From Bradyrhizobium sp. 186 (GTDB lineage: Bacteria > Pseudomonadota > Alphaproteobacteria > Rhizobiales > Xanthobacteraceae), in assembly GCF_023101685.1 (NCBI RefSeq), contig NZ_CP082164.1:2542001-2606000 (forward strand): a stretch of DNA of 64,000 bases. The letters are read 5' to 3'. Made by a program: the position numbers and the translations under genes. The notes under the pieces were generated by a model. That model had not been told where the DNA came from. It saw only the letters and a list, made by a program, of their open reading frames with translations, and made no database searches. How positions within the stretch are numbered: position 1 is the stretch's first letter; each line of letters begins with the position of its first letter. Positions 18,318 through 27,719 of this stretch are shown here, piece after piece.

Positions 18318-19919
18318 TCATCGCCGTGCGAGTTCGATGATCACGCCTTCATTGCCCCGAAGCAGGATCGATGCCTCCGGCAATGGCTCGCGCGGCCGGT
18401 CCAAATGCGTCGACATCAGCAGACGTCCACGGCCCTGCCAGTGCCATTTCCGCGGCTCGGCGGCCATGTTGAGCGCGACCAGCACGTCGCTCGTGCCCGC
18501 CACACGCTTGAAGGCGAGGACGTCGTCTTGCGATCGCAACGGCGCGTGGCCGCCCTGGCGAAGACAGGCATGCTCGCGTCGGAGCGCGATCAGCGCACGA
18601 AACAACGCTAGGATGGAATGTTCGTCCCGCCTCTGCTGCGCGACGTTGGGCGCATCGCCGGGCTCCAGTGGCAGCCACGGGCTGCCCGTGGTGAATCCGC
18701 CGCTGTCGCTATCGTCCCAGCGCATCGGAGCGCGCTCGGGGTCGCGGCAAAGTCCATATCCCGGCACGAGCTTCTCGAAGGGATCGCGAACGCGATCGGC
18801 TGGAATGGGAACGCGTTTGCGACCGATCTCGTCGCCCATGTAGAAGAACGGCGTGCCCCGCAGCATCATCAACAGCATCGCGAGCACGCGCATCTGCGCC
18901 GCATCGATCTTGCTTGCGATCCGCTGCTTGTCATGTCCGCCGATCACCCACACCGGCCATGCGTCCTCGGGAATGGCGTTGAGATAGGCGTCGATGGTCG
19001 CCTGGAGCGACAGCGCGTCCCATTGCGAGTCCAGCAACGCGAAATTGAGCGGCAGATGCAGGCGTGGTCGATCGTTGCCGTAGAAGTGTCCGATCCGGTC
19101 GGTCTTGCCCTGAACCTCGCCGCACAACAGCCGGTCCGGATAGCCGTCGATCACCTCTCGGATGAATTCGATGCACGCCATCGTCTCCGGTCGATCATCG
19201 GTAAAGACCGGTGTGTGGCGTTGCGGCGGCGGCTTGCTCTTGGCTTGCGGGTTTGATGGATTGTCGCGCAACAGATCATCCTTGATCAGCACGGCGCTGG
19301 CATCGACGCGAAAGCCGTCGACGCCGCGGTCGAGCCAGAAGCGCATAACGTCCGCGATCGCTGCCCGCACATCCGGATTGCGCCAGTTCAGGTCGGGCTG
19401 CTCAACCAGGAAGGAGTGGTAATAATATTGTCGCCGCGCTTCGCACCACTCCCAGGCGCTGCCGCCGAAGCGGCTCAGCCAGTTGTTTGGCGGCCTGCCG
19501 TTCTCGGCCGGATCGGCCCAGATGAACCAATCGGACTTTGCGCTATTGTGGGAGCTGCTGCTCTCGACGAACCAGGCGTGGTCGTCGGCGGTGTGATTGG
19601 GGACGAGGTCGAGAACGACCCGGATTCGCGCCTCGTGCAGGGCGTCAACGAGACGATCGAAATCGTCGAGCGTGCCGAAGCCCCGGTCGATCGAACAATA
19701 GTCCGAGATATCATAGCCGAGATCGCGGAAGGGACTGCGGTAGATCGGCGTGAGCCACACCGCATCGACGCCGAGCCATTTGAGATAGTCGATTCGCGCC
19801 ATCAGGCCGGCGAGGTCACCCTTGCCGTCGCCATTAGAATCCTGAAACGAGATCAGCGCGATTTCATAGATGACTGCGGATTGCCACCACGCACGTTCGT
19901 CACGGGATTCGGCGGTCAT
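18318..19919 (-). CDS. GH13 alpha-glucosidase / oligo-1,6-glucosidase-like enzyme
   Basis: The 533-residue protein has the GH13 order. WWQSAVIYEI opens the (beta/alpha)8 barrel. DLVPNH lies at about 104-109, and GFRVDAS carries the nucleophile Asp206. Glu268 in LLCGEV is the likely acid/base, and GGHD ends in Asp330. The last motif is normally NHD; here Gly replaces Asn. No signal peptide is seen, so it is cytosolic. It probably hydrolyses or transfers alpha-glucosyl units from oligosaccharides or trehalose-type sugars. It ends a minus-strand run after the alcohol dehydrogenase and a membrane protein (41 and 15 base gaps), a grouping typical of stress loci. Confidence 0.9.
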   Translation of the reverse strand: MTAESRDERAWWQSAVIYEIALISFQDSNGDGKGDLAGLMARIDYLKWLGVDAVWLTPIYRSPFRDLGYDISDYCSIDRGFGTLDDFDRLVDALHEARIRVVLDLVPNHTADDHAWFVESSSSHNSAKSDWFIWADPAENGRPPNNWLSRFGGSAWEWCEARRQYYYHSFLVEQPDLNWRNPDVRAAIADVMRFWLDRGVDGFRVDASAVLIKDDLLRDNPSNPQAKSKPPPQRHTPVFTDDRPETMACIEFIREVIDGYPDRLLCGEVQGKTDRIGHFYGNDRPRLHLPLNFALLDSQWDALSLQATIDAYLNAIPEDAWPVWVIGGHDKQRIASKIDAAQMRVLAMLLMMLRGTPFFYMGDEIGRKRVPIPADRVRDPFEKLVPGYGLCRDPERAPMRWDDSDSGGFTTGSPWLPLEPGDAPNVAQQRRDEHSILALFRALIALRREHACLRQGGHAPLRSQDDVLAFKRVAGTSDVLVALNMAAEPRKWHWQGRGRLLMSTHLDRPREPLPEASILLRGNEGVIIELARR

Positions 19920-19960
19920 TGCCTGGATTCACCTCGTTGCAGTTTGCCTCTCGGGCCGGC

Positions 19961-20503
19961 TCAGGATCGCTCCGCCGTGGCGTGCGCTGCGATCTGCTTC
20001 GCACCGCTTCTGGCGTTCGCCAGCCCTTTGGGGAAGCCGCTGCGGTTTGGATAAAGCTTGCGTCTTGCCTCGCGCGGCGGCCGCCGCGGTTTGGTGTCCT
20101 GCGCGGCGCGATAGTCGAGCATGGCGATGCCTCCGACCATCAGGAGCGCCAGCGCGATATTGCCTTTCTTCGGATTGTCCGATGTCAGTCCGGAGAGCAG
20201 CGCGGCGGCATCGAGGCCGTCGCCGCCGACACGAGCCCAGAGGCCGGCGTTCTTGTCGACCGAAAGCGACATGATCCCGGCAAGGATCTCCCGCACGCCG
20301 AACGCACGGACCAGCGTCTCGCGGCCTTCCATGCCCAGCATTTCGGTGACGCGCCTTGGGGCAAGGAATTCCACGGCGCCGAGACCGATGCTGAACCAGC
20401 CCAGCGCGCGGGTGAGCTGGTCTTCCGGTCGTTTCAGGCTCGGCCCGCCCTCGAGGATCTTTGGATCGCCCTTGGTGCGCACGATGTTGGAGAAGTGAAA
20501 CAT
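19961..20503 (-). CDS. Hypothetical membrane protein
   Basis: The 180-residue product has an N-terminal soluble part (MFHFSNIVRTKGDPKILEGG), then three or four hydrophobic segments: ALGWFSIGLGAVEFLAP, VREILAGIMSLS, LDAAALLSG and NIALALLMVGGIAML. A basic tail follows. The family is common next to zinc alcohol dehydrogenases in rhizobia, but I know no function for it. Its start is 15 bases from the dehydrogenase stop, so the two are cotranscribed. Confidence 0.75.
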   Translation of the reverse strand: MFHFSNIVRTKGDPKILEGGPSLKRPEDQLTRALGWFSIGLGAVEFLAPRRVTEMLGMEGRETLVRAFGVREILAGIMSLSVDKNAGLWARVGGDGLDAAALLSGLTSDNPKKGNIALALLMVGGIAMLDYRAAQDTKPRRPPREARRKLYPNRSGFPKGLANARSGAKQIAAHATAERS

Positions 20504-20518
20504 GTCAGACTCGCTCCC

Positions 20519-21694
20519 TCAAGGCTTCAGCACGACCTTGACGCAGGAGTCCTGCTTGTCACGGAACACCTGGTACATTTCGGGGCCTTGGCTGAGTGGC
20601 ACGGTATGGGTGATGACGAAGGACGGATCGATCTCGCCGTCCTCGATGCGGCGGAGCAGGTCGTCGGTCCAGCGATTGACGTGGGTCTGGCCGGTGCGCA
20701 TCGTCAGCCCCTTGTTCATGAACGCGCCCATCGGGAGCATGTCGGAAAGGCCGCTATAGACCCCGGGCACGGAGATGATGCCACCGGGCCGACAAACATA
20801 GATCATTTCGCGCAGCACGTGCGGCCGATCGTTCTCCAGCATGACCATCTGCTTGGCGCGGTCGAGCAGGGTGTCGGGCAGGGACGCCATCACGTGCGAT
20901 TCCATGCCGACGCAATCGATGCACTTTTCGGGTCCCTTGCCGTCGGTGAGCTCCTTCAGGCGCTCAAGGACGCTCTCGGTCTCGAAATTGATCGTGGTGG
21001 CGCCTCCGGCTTCCGCCATGCTGAGCCGCTCGGGCAGGCAGTCGATCGCGATCACCTGATTGGCGCCGAGCAGGATGGCGCTGCGGATCGCCATCTGCCC
21101 CACGGGCCCGCAGCCCCAGATCGCGACCGTATCGGTCGGCTCGATGTCGCATTGCACGGCGGCCTGCCAGCCGGTCGGGAAGATGTCGCTGAGAAACAAC
21201 AGCTGGTCGTCGGGAATGCCAGGGGGAACCTTGATGTGCGTGGCATCGGCATAGGGCACGCGCAGATACTCGGCTTGGCCGCCGGGATAGCCGCCGGTGA
21301 GATGCGTGTAGCCGAAGAGGCCAGCGGTGGTGTGCCCGAACACCTTGTCCGCGAGATGCCGCTTGCGGTTCGTCGTCTCGCAAACCGAGAAATTGCCGCG
21401 CTTGCACTGGTCGCATTCACCGCAAATGATCGTGAACGGTACGACGATGCGATCGCCTTTCTTCAGCTTGCCGTTGACCCCGGAGCCGACCTCGACCACT
21501 TCGCCCATGGTCTCGTGGCCCATGATGTCACCCGGCAGCATGCCGGGGATAAAGTTGTGGAAGAGGTGCAGGTCGGAGCCGCAAATGGCGCAGCTCGTGA
21601 CCTTGATGATGGCGTCGCGCGGGTCCTGAATCTCAGGATCGGTGACGGTGTCGCACCGGATGTCCTCCTTGCCATGCCAAACCAGCGCCTTCAT
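20519..21694 (-). CDS. Zinc-dependent alcohol dehydrogenase (MDR family)
   Basis: The 391-residue medium-chain dehydrogenase has catalytic zinc ligands Cys38 and His60-Glu61 ([12 protein letters not shown]) and a structural zinc site with Cys91, 94, 97 and 105. The NAD-binding loop is GCGPVGQMA. The length and the insert after the coenzyme domain resemble glutathione-independent formaldehyde dehydrogenase-type members, so an aldehyde or alcohol is the likely substrate. It is the first gene of the minus-strand run leading to the GH13 enzyme. It is divergent from an SDR gene 165 bases away. Confidence 0.9.
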   Translation of the reverse strand: MKALVWHGKEDIRCDTVTDPEIQDPRDAIIKVTSCAICGSDLHLFHNFIPGMLPGDIMGHETMGEVVEVGSGVNGKLKKGDRIVVPFTIICGECDQCKRGNFSVCETTNRKRHLADKVFGHTTAGLFGYTHLTGGYPGGQAEYLRVPYADATHIKVPPGIPDDQLLFLSDIFPTGWQAAVQCDIEPTDTVAIWGCGPVGQMAIRSAILLGANQVIAIDCLPERLSMAEAGGATTINFETESVLERLKELTDGKGPEKCIDCVGMESHVMASLPDTLLDRAKQMVMLENDRPHVLREMIYVCRPGGIISVPGVYSGLSDMLPMGAFMNKGLTMRTGQTHVNRWTDDLLRRIEDGEIDPSFVITHTVPLSQGPEMYQVFRDKQDSCVKVVLKP

Positions 21695-21859
21695 CTCCGT
21701 CCTCCCGGCTCAACCACGTGGCATCTAAGTCCAGGAATGAACGATGGTTGCTACGCGACGCGCAAATTCTTCGCACTGCACGGGCCTCGTGCGGAAATAG
21801 GAACGGCTGGCCGGCCGGGCGATTAGGCGTCATCATCCCAATCCGCAAGGATATGCCCT

Positions 21860-22642
21860 ATGCCCGCGAATCAATTCGCCGTCGTCACCGGCGCCTCCAC
21901 CGGTATCGGCCTGGAACTCGCCCGGTGCTGCGCTCAAGCAGGTTTCAATCTCGTCATCGCGGCAGACGAGCCCGCGATCGAGATGGTGGCCGTCGATCTC
22001 CGCAGGCTTGGCGTCAGCGTGGAGCCGGTCGAGGCCGATCTCGCCACGACCGAGGGCGTGGACGAGCTCTGTGCTGCAGTCGGGGACCGGCCGATCGATG
22101 CGTTGCTCGCCAACGCCGGCGTCGGCCTCGGCAAGGCGTTTCTAGATCAGGACTTTGGCCGGATCAGACGTATCGTCGACACCAACATCACCGGCACGCT
22201 CTACCTGATCCATCGCGCCGGCAACGAGATGCTGCGGCGCAACTCGGGGCGCATTCTGATCACGGGCTCAATCGCCGGGTTCACGCCCGGGAGCTTCCAG
22301 GCCGTGTACAACGCCTCCAAGGCTTTTCTTGACTCATTCTCCTTCGCTCTGCGCGAAGAGCTGCGCGACAGCGGCATCACCGTCACTTGCCTGATGCCCG
22401 GCGCCACCGACACCGAATTCTTCCGCCGAGCCGACATGATGGACACTAAGGTCGGCACCGAGCCGAAGGATGGTGCCTACGAGGTCGCCAAGGCCGGCTT
22501 CGATGCAATGCTGCGCGGTGACGCCGACATCGTCACTGGGCTGAAGAATAAGATCCAGGCGACGGTCGCCAACATCACACCGAACGAGATGCTGGCCAAG
22601 CAGCACCGCAAAGTGGCCGAGCCAGGCACGGCAAAGTCGTAA
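21860..22642 (+). CDS. SDR-family oxidoreductase
   Basis: The 260-residue classical short-chain dehydrogenase has the cofactor motif TGASTGIG (residues 10-17), the structural NAG motif (about 85-87), catalytic Ser137, and the YNASK pair Tyr150 and Lys154. The substrate is unknown. It sits divergent from the zinc alcohol dehydrogenase and 125 bases before a cation transporter. The start ATG 21860 gives the expected short N-terminus. Confidence 0.9.
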   Translation: MPANQFAVVTGASTGIGLELARCCAQAGFNLVIAADEPAIEMVAVDLRRLGVSVEPVEADLATTEGVDELCAAVGDRPIDALLANAGVGLGKAFLDQDFGRIRRIVDTNITGTLYLIHRAGNEMLRRNSGRILITGSIAGFTPGSFQAVYNASKAFLDSFSFALREELRDSGITVTCLMPGATDTEFFRRADMMDTKVGTEPKDGAYEVAKAGFDAMLRGDADIVTGLKNKIQATVANITPNEMLAKQHRKVAEPGTAKS

Positions 22643-22767
22643 CGCGAGCGTGCAGGAACTCGCGGCGCACCGCAGACGGTCTGTCCCGTCCCCGCTGTGC
22701 AAACGGAAGCGCCGAACATCTGTGCGTAGCGGGCTGCGGTCCGCCGATTGCAGAGGGAGGACTGGCC

Positions 22768-23730
22768 ATGGTGAACATGGCCGCCGCATCATCGTCGAGG
22801 ACCGCCGTGTATGCCGCGCTCGCCGGCAATGTCCTCGTCGCGGTCATCAAGATTGGTGCCGCCATCTGGACGGGAAGCTCGGCGATGACGAGCGAGGCCG
22901 TACACTCGATCGTCGATACCTCCAACGAGGTGCTGCTGCTCTACGGCTACCGTCGTGCGAGCCGCCCGGCGGACGAATCCCATCCACTTGGCTACGGGCG
23001 CGAATTGTATTTCTGGAGCTTCATCGTCGCGCTGCTGATTTTCGCGCTGGGCTCGGGCATCTCGCTCTATCAGGGTATCGTTCACGTCGCCGCGCCCGAG
23101 CCGATCGAGGATCCCATCGTCAGCTTCATCGTGCTCGGGCTGTCGTTCCTGTTCGAGGGCGGCTCGTGGCTGGTTGCCCTGCGTCGTTTCCGGTCGGACG
23201 CCGCGCGGTTTGGTTACTATCAGGCCTTTGTTCGCAGCAAAGACCCGCCCGCATTCATGGTGCTGCTCGAGGACAGCGCGGCGTTGGTTGGCATCGTCAT
23301 TGCGGCCGCCGCCACGTCGGCGGCGGTATGGCTGTCGCAACCGGTGTGGGATGGCGTCGGCTCGATCCTGATCGGGATTCTCCTCGGCATCACGTCCGTC
23401 GGGCTCGCCCGCGAGAGCAAGAGTCTGCTGATCAGCGAGCCGGCGCACCCGGAGCTTGCGCAACCGATCCTCGAGATCGCCCGGCGCTCACCCGGTGTGC
23501 TCCAGGCGAACGGCCTCCTGACGGTGCAATTATCCCCGGACGAGGTTGTCGCCGCGCTCAGCGTCGAATTCGCCGACGAGAAGCGCGCCGACGATATCGA
23601 GCAATGCGTGATATCGCTCGAAAGAGAAATCCGCAGGCATCATCCGAGCGTCGCAGCCCTGTTCATCAAGCCGCAGACGAACGCGCGCTTTCACGCCGTT
23701 CGGGCCAAACGCCGGGGAGGAAGGTCCTAG
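22768..23730 (+). CDS. Cation diffusion facilitator (CDF) transporter
   Basis: The 320-residue protein begins at ATG 22768 behind GGGAGG. The helices hold the CDF metal-site pattern TSEAVHSIVDTSNE and a matching later segment LLEDSAALVG. HPLGYGRE lies in the loop between helices 2 and 3, as in the family. The C-terminal cytosolic domain (from about 225) is present. CDF proteins export divalent metals such as Zn, Co or Fe against protons. The usual first-site HxxxD is HSIVD here. The metal cannot be assigned. Confidence 0.9.
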   Translation: MVNMAAASSSRTAVYAALAGNVLVAVIKIGAAIWTGSSAMTSEAVHSIVDTSNEVLLLYGYRRASRPADESHPLGYGRELYFWSFIVALLIFALGSGISLYQGIVHVAAPEPIEDPIVSFIVLGLSFLFEGGSWLVALRRFRSDAARFGYYQAFVRSKDPPAFMVLLEDSAALVGIVIAAAATSAAVWLSQPVWDGVGSILIGILLGITSVGLARESKSLLISEPAHPELAQPILEIARRSPGVLQANGLLTVQLSPDEVVAALSVEFADEKRADDIEQCVISLEREIRRHHPSVAALFIKPQTNARFHAVRAKRRGGRS

Positions 23731-23898
23731 TCTGCACGAGCTCGATGGAGAGCCGGCTGGTCTGTGCGTCAGCTGCGCCAGGCTGGCAGATGCCATCGAA
23801 GCCGAGCGAGCAGAAATCGACAAGCGCGCTCATGCCGAGGAGGCGCGGGGGACACTTCTGCCTTCCGTGTTCGGATGCTCTATTCACAGGTAGTCAGC

Positions 23899-24381
23899 CT
23901 AATCCCAATATGGAACGGCGGGACGCGCGATCATCAGCCAGAAGATAATCAGTACCGCAGCGAAGGCGGGAAAGCCGAAAGCAAACCACCATCGGAATAG
24001 ACGCGTATACTGATCGGGCAACGGTGAGTTTGTTTCGACGGCAAGTACGGCAAGATCCCGCATGCGTATTTGCATCCACACCACAGGTAGCCAAAAAGCG
24101 CCTGTGACGAGATAGAGCACAATGGAAACTGCAATCCAACCATCTGCGAGAGAATATCCGCTCGACCACGCGAGCCAAATCCCTGTAATCGGCTGAAGTG
24201 CAATGGCGGTTGCGGTAAAAAGGAAGTCGGCCAGTACGACAGTCCGCGCGACGCCGGCCACCTCCTGGGGCTCGTTGCGAAGGTGCGCGACAAGCATGAA
24301 AAAGGCGATGCCGGCACCGGTACCAAGCAGAACGGATGCCCCGATGACGTGGACCGTCTTGAGGAGAAGGTAGAACATCAA
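23899..24381 (-). CDS. DUF2269-type integral membrane protein
   Basis: This 160-residue protein has four hydrophobic helices: LLLKTVHVIGASVLLG, a second ending near VLADFLF, ADGWIAVSIVLYLVTGAFWLPVVW and PAFAAVLIIFWLMI. The His and Gly pattern of helix 1 fits the DUF2269 family. The function is unknown. Its ATG overlaps the stop of the preceding NAD-binding/DoxX gene by four bases, so the two are translationally coupled. Confidence 0.8.
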   Translation of the reverse strand: MMFYLLLKTVHVIGASVLLGTGAGIAFFMLVAHLRNEPQEVAGVARTVVLADFLFTATAIALQPITGIWLAWSSGYSLADGWIAVSIVLYLVTGAFWLPVVWMQIRMRDLAVLAVETNSPLPDQYTRLFRWWFAFGFPAFAAVLIIFWLMIARPAVPYWD

Positions 24382-25652
24382 CGGTCCTCACGGATCGCCA
24401 TCGCGACCAAATTGAGCATCAGCACCGGCCAGATCTTGAGCATGGGGCCGAGCGGGTCGCTCCACAGGCGCGGCACCAGTGTTGTTCCTATTACGATGTA
24501 AACGAGAGAGATGATAAGTGCGGCCCACAAGCCATAGCGGCTAAATGGCCGAAACAGGATGGCGAGGCCGATCACGATGTCCGCAAGGGCTCCTGCGACA
24601 ACAGTGAGGACCGCGACGTTTCCTTCCAACCCGCCTTCTCGGAGCAGGGACATGCCAATGTCCCAGCCCGGACCGAGCGAAATGATACCAGTAACGATCC
24701 AGAATAGGCCAAAGATACCAAATATCAGTGGCTTTAGCGCGTAGAGCCTTGCGAACCATCGGTCCTGCACTGACGCGGGTTCGCTCGCGAGCGCGGCTTC
24801 GATATCGCGCGGTCGGATTCCCGTCGCGCGATACCACGGCTCAGGGTCGCCAGTGGCCCCGCGTCGCATTTCAGTTTGGGCAGTCGTGTTGATAGGGGTT
24901 CGCCAGCCTAGTAGTTGAGCGAGGTCTCCCATCAGGTAAAACGTCGAAGCAACCCACGAAGGCAAGTTCAAACGGTGGACGGGCTGCCACCGCAGCCAGC
25001 GGCGCAAGAGCGCGACGGCATCACTGAAAATCATCTGCCGTGGCCCTGCCAAATCGAGTGCGACGCGGGAAGGTGCGTCGGGCCTCAAGAAAAAGACAAC
25101 GGTTTCGACAACATCATCAATGTGCACCGGCTGGATGGGCGCGGTGTCAGGCATGACGGGCAAAACAGGCAATGACGCAAGGCCACGTAACAAAGCGCTG
25201 CCACCGTAGGCGGCCCTTCCCATCACCACCGATGGTCGAAGAACAACCCAATCGAGGTCACGTGAGGTGAGAGCGATTTCTCCGTCCCGCTTCGTGCGTG
25301 AAAAGATACTGACAGCATCCCGATTTGCGCCAATGGCGGAAAGAAGGATCACCCGCCGAATACCTTCCGCTTCACAAGCGGCGTAAAGTGCACCGCTGCC
25401 CGAGATATGAACGCCCCGCATATCCTGTCCCTGCAGGGCTCCCGCTGCATTGATGACTGCGTCTATGCCTTTGAGAATTGGCTTCCAGTTTTCGGCGTGC
25501 GTCGTCTGCGCGAGGTCTAGGGGCACGTGGTGGTCGCCCTGTAGCCCTGTGGAGGAGCGGGACACCGATACACATTCGTGCCCTTCAACGGTAAGCCGTG
25601 CGTTGATAGCAGATCCAATATAACCCGTGCCACCAACAATCAGGATCCGCAT
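24378..25652 (-). CDS. NAD(P)-binding epimerase-like protein fused to a DoxX-like membrane domain
   Basis: The 424-residue protein has an N-terminal Rossmann domain (LIVGGTGYIGSAIN, residues 4-17) of the extended/atypical SDR type (about 1-280). A C-terminal membrane part of four helices follows (LKPLIFGIFGLFWIVTGIISLG, VLTVVAGALADIVIGLAILF, LWAALIISLVYIVIGTTL, WPVLMLNLVAMAI) and resembles DoxX. The active-site Tyr/Lys pair is not obvious, so catalysis is uncertain. It is cotranscribed with the DUF2269 gene downstream and an upstream membrane gene three bases away. The trio probably forms a membrane redox module (inference). Confidence 0.85.
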   Translation of the reverse strand: MRILIVGGTGYIGSAINARLTVEGHECVSVSRSSTGLQGDHHVPLDLAQTTHAENWKPILKGIDAVINAAGALQGQDMRGVHISGSGALYAACEAEGIRRVILLSAIGANRDAVSIFSRTKRDGEIALTSRDLDWVVLRPSVVMGRAAYGGSALLRGLASLPVLPVMPDTAPIQPVHIDDVVETVVFFLRPDAPSRVALDLAGPRQMIFSDAVALLRRWLRWQPVHRLNLPSWVASTFYLMGDLAQLLGWRTPINTTAQTEMRRGATGDPEPWYRATGIRPRDIEAALASEPASVQDRWFARLYALKPLIFGIFGLFWIVTGIISLGPGWDIGMSLLREGGLEGNVAVLTVVAGALADIVIGLAILFRPFSRYGLWAALIISLVYIVIGTTLVPRLWSDPLGPMLKIWPVLMLNLVAMAIREDR

Positions 25653-25655
25653 CGA

Positions 25656-26210
25656 CTATTCCCGCTGGACGGTCCGGTGGCGCAGACCGCGGATCAACTC
25701 CTCCACGTACGGCAAAATTTCGAGGAGCGCAGTCAGGACCAGCATGGTTACGATGTAAGGAACGGGTAGCGGATGCTGCTTCAGCGTGAATGAAAAAGCC
25801 GGCGTGCCAAAGCCGAACAATGCTGTGAAAGCCGACCAGTGAAGTGCAATGACCAGCAGCAATCCTGTCAGCGGAAGCATTTCGAGAACACTGTGGACGT
25901 GCTGTTCGGCCGGCAAGATCTCGCGCATGGCCGATGCGTAGCGAACGTCCCAAATTGCAGTCGCTTCATGAAGTATCAGAAACGCGATCATGACCAGAAT
26001 CACGCCGGAGGTAATTTCGAAGAAGAGCGCAGCCAGCACCGGAACGGCCATTTCGGCAAACTGAAGAAGGTGCAGGATCGACTCCTTCCAGCCGCTTGTC
26101 TTTTCGATATGTGCGGCGCAATGGCAGAGATAATCGGCAAAGCCGGCAGCCAGCCAAAGCGGCAGCACGAAATACATCAACATTCCCCGCAGGACCTCGT
26201 CGGGCCCCAT
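25656..26210 (-). CDS. Conserved integral membrane protein
   Basis: From ATG 26210 the protein is 184 residues, with an early helix (MLMYFVLPLWLAAGFADYLCH), a His-rich loop (CHCAAHIEKTSGWKES), and further helices (FEITSGVILVMIAFLILHEATAIWD and others). The conserved His residues (CHCAAH, LHEATA, QHVHS) could bind metal or haem. The frame runs upstream to 26384, but that part is Arg/Pro-rich and not membrane-like. It is the first gene of the three-gene unit with the SDR-DoxX fusion and DUF2269 protein. Confidence 0.75.
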   Translation of the reverse strand: MGPDEVLRGMLMYFVLPLWLAAGFADYLCHCAAHIEKTSGWKESILHLLQFAEMAVPVLAALFFEITSGVILVMIAFLILHEATAIWDVRYASAMREILPAEQHVHSVLEMLPLTGLLLVIALHWSAFTALFGFGTPAFSFTLKQHPLPVPYIVTMLVLTALLEILPYVEELIRGLRHRTVQRE

Positions 26211-26497
26211 ATCAGGCTCCTTTGCAACGCCTGGACGGATAAATCGGTGTCCGCACGAACGTTCCTCATGTCGGAACTCGCGAGAAGCTCGCTGCGGGCG
26301 CGTGCTTGATGGACTTATCGCCGCGATGGGCTTATCGCCGCGTGGGCCCGATGCTCTCCATTTCGGAGCCAGCAGGCCACGCAACTAACCCTGTTATTTG
26401 GTGGTCGGATCAGCGACGAGGGCGATGCCGGCGGCGCGACATGGAGGACCTTGTTGGCAGGCGGCGCGTTGGAAAGGTACTTACCATCCTTTGAATC

Positions 26498-27127
26498 ATG
26501 TTCAAAACAACTAGATTATCAGCAGGTCAACGTAAAGGGCCAAGCTTTCCGGTCACCATCCGGCCGACCAGAGCGGATGTCGTGGCCGCACGCTTCATCG
26601 CCCGCAACACTGCGCCGGCTCCGGAGATGGTAGCCCGCGCCCTGACTTGGGGCGCCGACGAGAAGGTGCTTCTGGTCCTGGCGGCGGCTGGTTGGCTTGC
26701 GTCGCGCGGGCGGGGCGAGCCGCTGCGGCGCGCCGGCAACCATACGCTGCTGGTCACGGTCGCGGCATCGCTGCTGCCTCACGGTTTGAAGCGTCTCTTC
26801 GACCAGACCCGCCCGGACCGCAGAACTGTGGTCGGGCACCTCCATGGCGTCCCGTTTTCCGGGAAACGTGAGGATGCCTTTCCTTCCGGCCACGCGCTGC
26901 ACATGGGGGCCTTGGCATCGGCGGCCGGCGCGTTGCCGGCCGGCCGCCGCCAGGCGATCCGCGCGCTTGCGGTTGGGCTCGCGCTGACGCGCATAGTGGT
27001 TCTGGCGCACTGGGCGAGCGATGTCGTTGCGGGTTTTGCCTTGGGGGCGGTTCTCGAACGGAGCCTCCGAGTTTGGACCGGCTATCCCGGCGATACTTCA
27101 ATGGAGAACGATCATGCCGACCCTTGA
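26498..27127 (+). CDS. PAP2-family phosphatase
   Basis: The 209-residue membrane protein has the three PAP2 phosphatase motifs: KRLFDQTRPDR (98-108), PSGHA (129-133, His132) and R-x5-H (Arg165, His171) in RIVVLAHWASDVVAG. The family removes phosphate from lipid phosphates such as phosphatidate or undecaprenyl diphosphate. The substrate is open. The stop overlaps the start of the cupin gene by 14 bases, so they are cotranscribed. Confidence 0.88.
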   Translation: MFKTTRLSAGQRKGPSFPVTIRPTRADVVAARFIARNTAPAPEMVARALTWGADEKVLLVLAAAGWLASRGRGEPLRRAGNHTLLVTVAASLLPHGLKRLFDQTRPDRRTVVGHLHGVPFSGKREDAFPSGHALHMGALASAAGALPAGRRQAIRALAVGLALTRIVVLAHWASDVVAGFALGAVLERSLRVWTGYPGDTSMENDHADP

Positions 27128-27719
27128 GGACCTGAAGGGATATGCGGAGCGTGCGACCGGTCTGCGGCGCCCGGGCAAGCGCAAAGCCATGGATCTCGCG
27201 CAGGTGCGAAAGCCCCACACTGTCCGCTTCAAGGATGACGGTCTCGTCCCCAATCATCCGCGATGGCCGCTGGTCCTCTATCGCAGCGCAGTCAATCTCG
27301 ACGCGCGACACGACGCGGCCGCGGTGATCGAGGATCTGTTTGAGGCAAACGGTTGGGGCGACGCTTGGCGCGACGGCATCTACGACTACGTGCACTACCA
27401 TTCCCGGATCCATGAGGTGCTCGGCATTGCACGCGGAAAGGGGCGCGTTCGCTTTGGCGGCAAGAAGGGAAGGATCTTCACGTTGAAGGCTGGCGACATC
27501 GCTGTTCTGCCGGCCGGTACGGGGCACCAGTGTCTGGGGGCAGACGATGACTTCCTCGTCGTCGGCGCCTATCCGCCAGTGGGCACCTACGACGAATGCA
27601 CGACGGTGGAGGACCGTCCACGCGCCCTCAAGAGCATTCCGAAGACGCCGCCGCCGCGCAAAGATCCAGTCTACGGCGCCGGCGGGCCGCTCTTAAAACT
27701 CTGGAAAAAAGCGAAATGA
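27114..27719 (+). CDS. Cupin-domain protein
   Basis: ATG 27114 follows GGAGAACG and lies inside the end of the PAP2 gene. The 201-residue product has one cupin barrel: motif 1 in YHSRIHEVLGIARGKGRVRF and motif 2 in GDIAVLPAGTGHQCLG. Histidines of both motifs are present, so a metal site is likely. The family is common in rhizobia next to DUF3147 genes, but the reaction is unknown. It overlaps the start of the next gene by four bases (ATGA). Confidence 0.82.
   Translation: MPTLEDLKGYAERATGLRRPGKRKAMDLAQVRKPHTVRFKDDGLVPNHPRWPLVLYRSAVNLDARHDAAAVIEDLFEANGWGDAWRDGIYDYVHYHSRIHEVLGIARGKGRVRFGGKKGRIFTLKAGDIAVLPAGTGHQCLGADDDFLVVGAYPPVGTYDECTTVEDRPRALKSIPKTPPPRKDPVYGAGGPLLKLWKKAK

Noticed and set aside
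21795..21825. GGAAC at about 21800 as an EcfG promoter for the SDR gene
   Set aside because: The -10 position reads GATT, two mismatches from CGTT, so the match is too weak.
19919..21826. 635-aa plus-strand frame
   Set aside because: Opposite the zinc alcohol dehydrogenase and a membrane protein with clear motifs. His/Asp/Ala-rich composition marks it as a shadow.
22650..23948. 432-aa plus-strand frame
   Set aside because: Overlaps the CDF transporter in another frame and is Arg/Gly-rich without domains.
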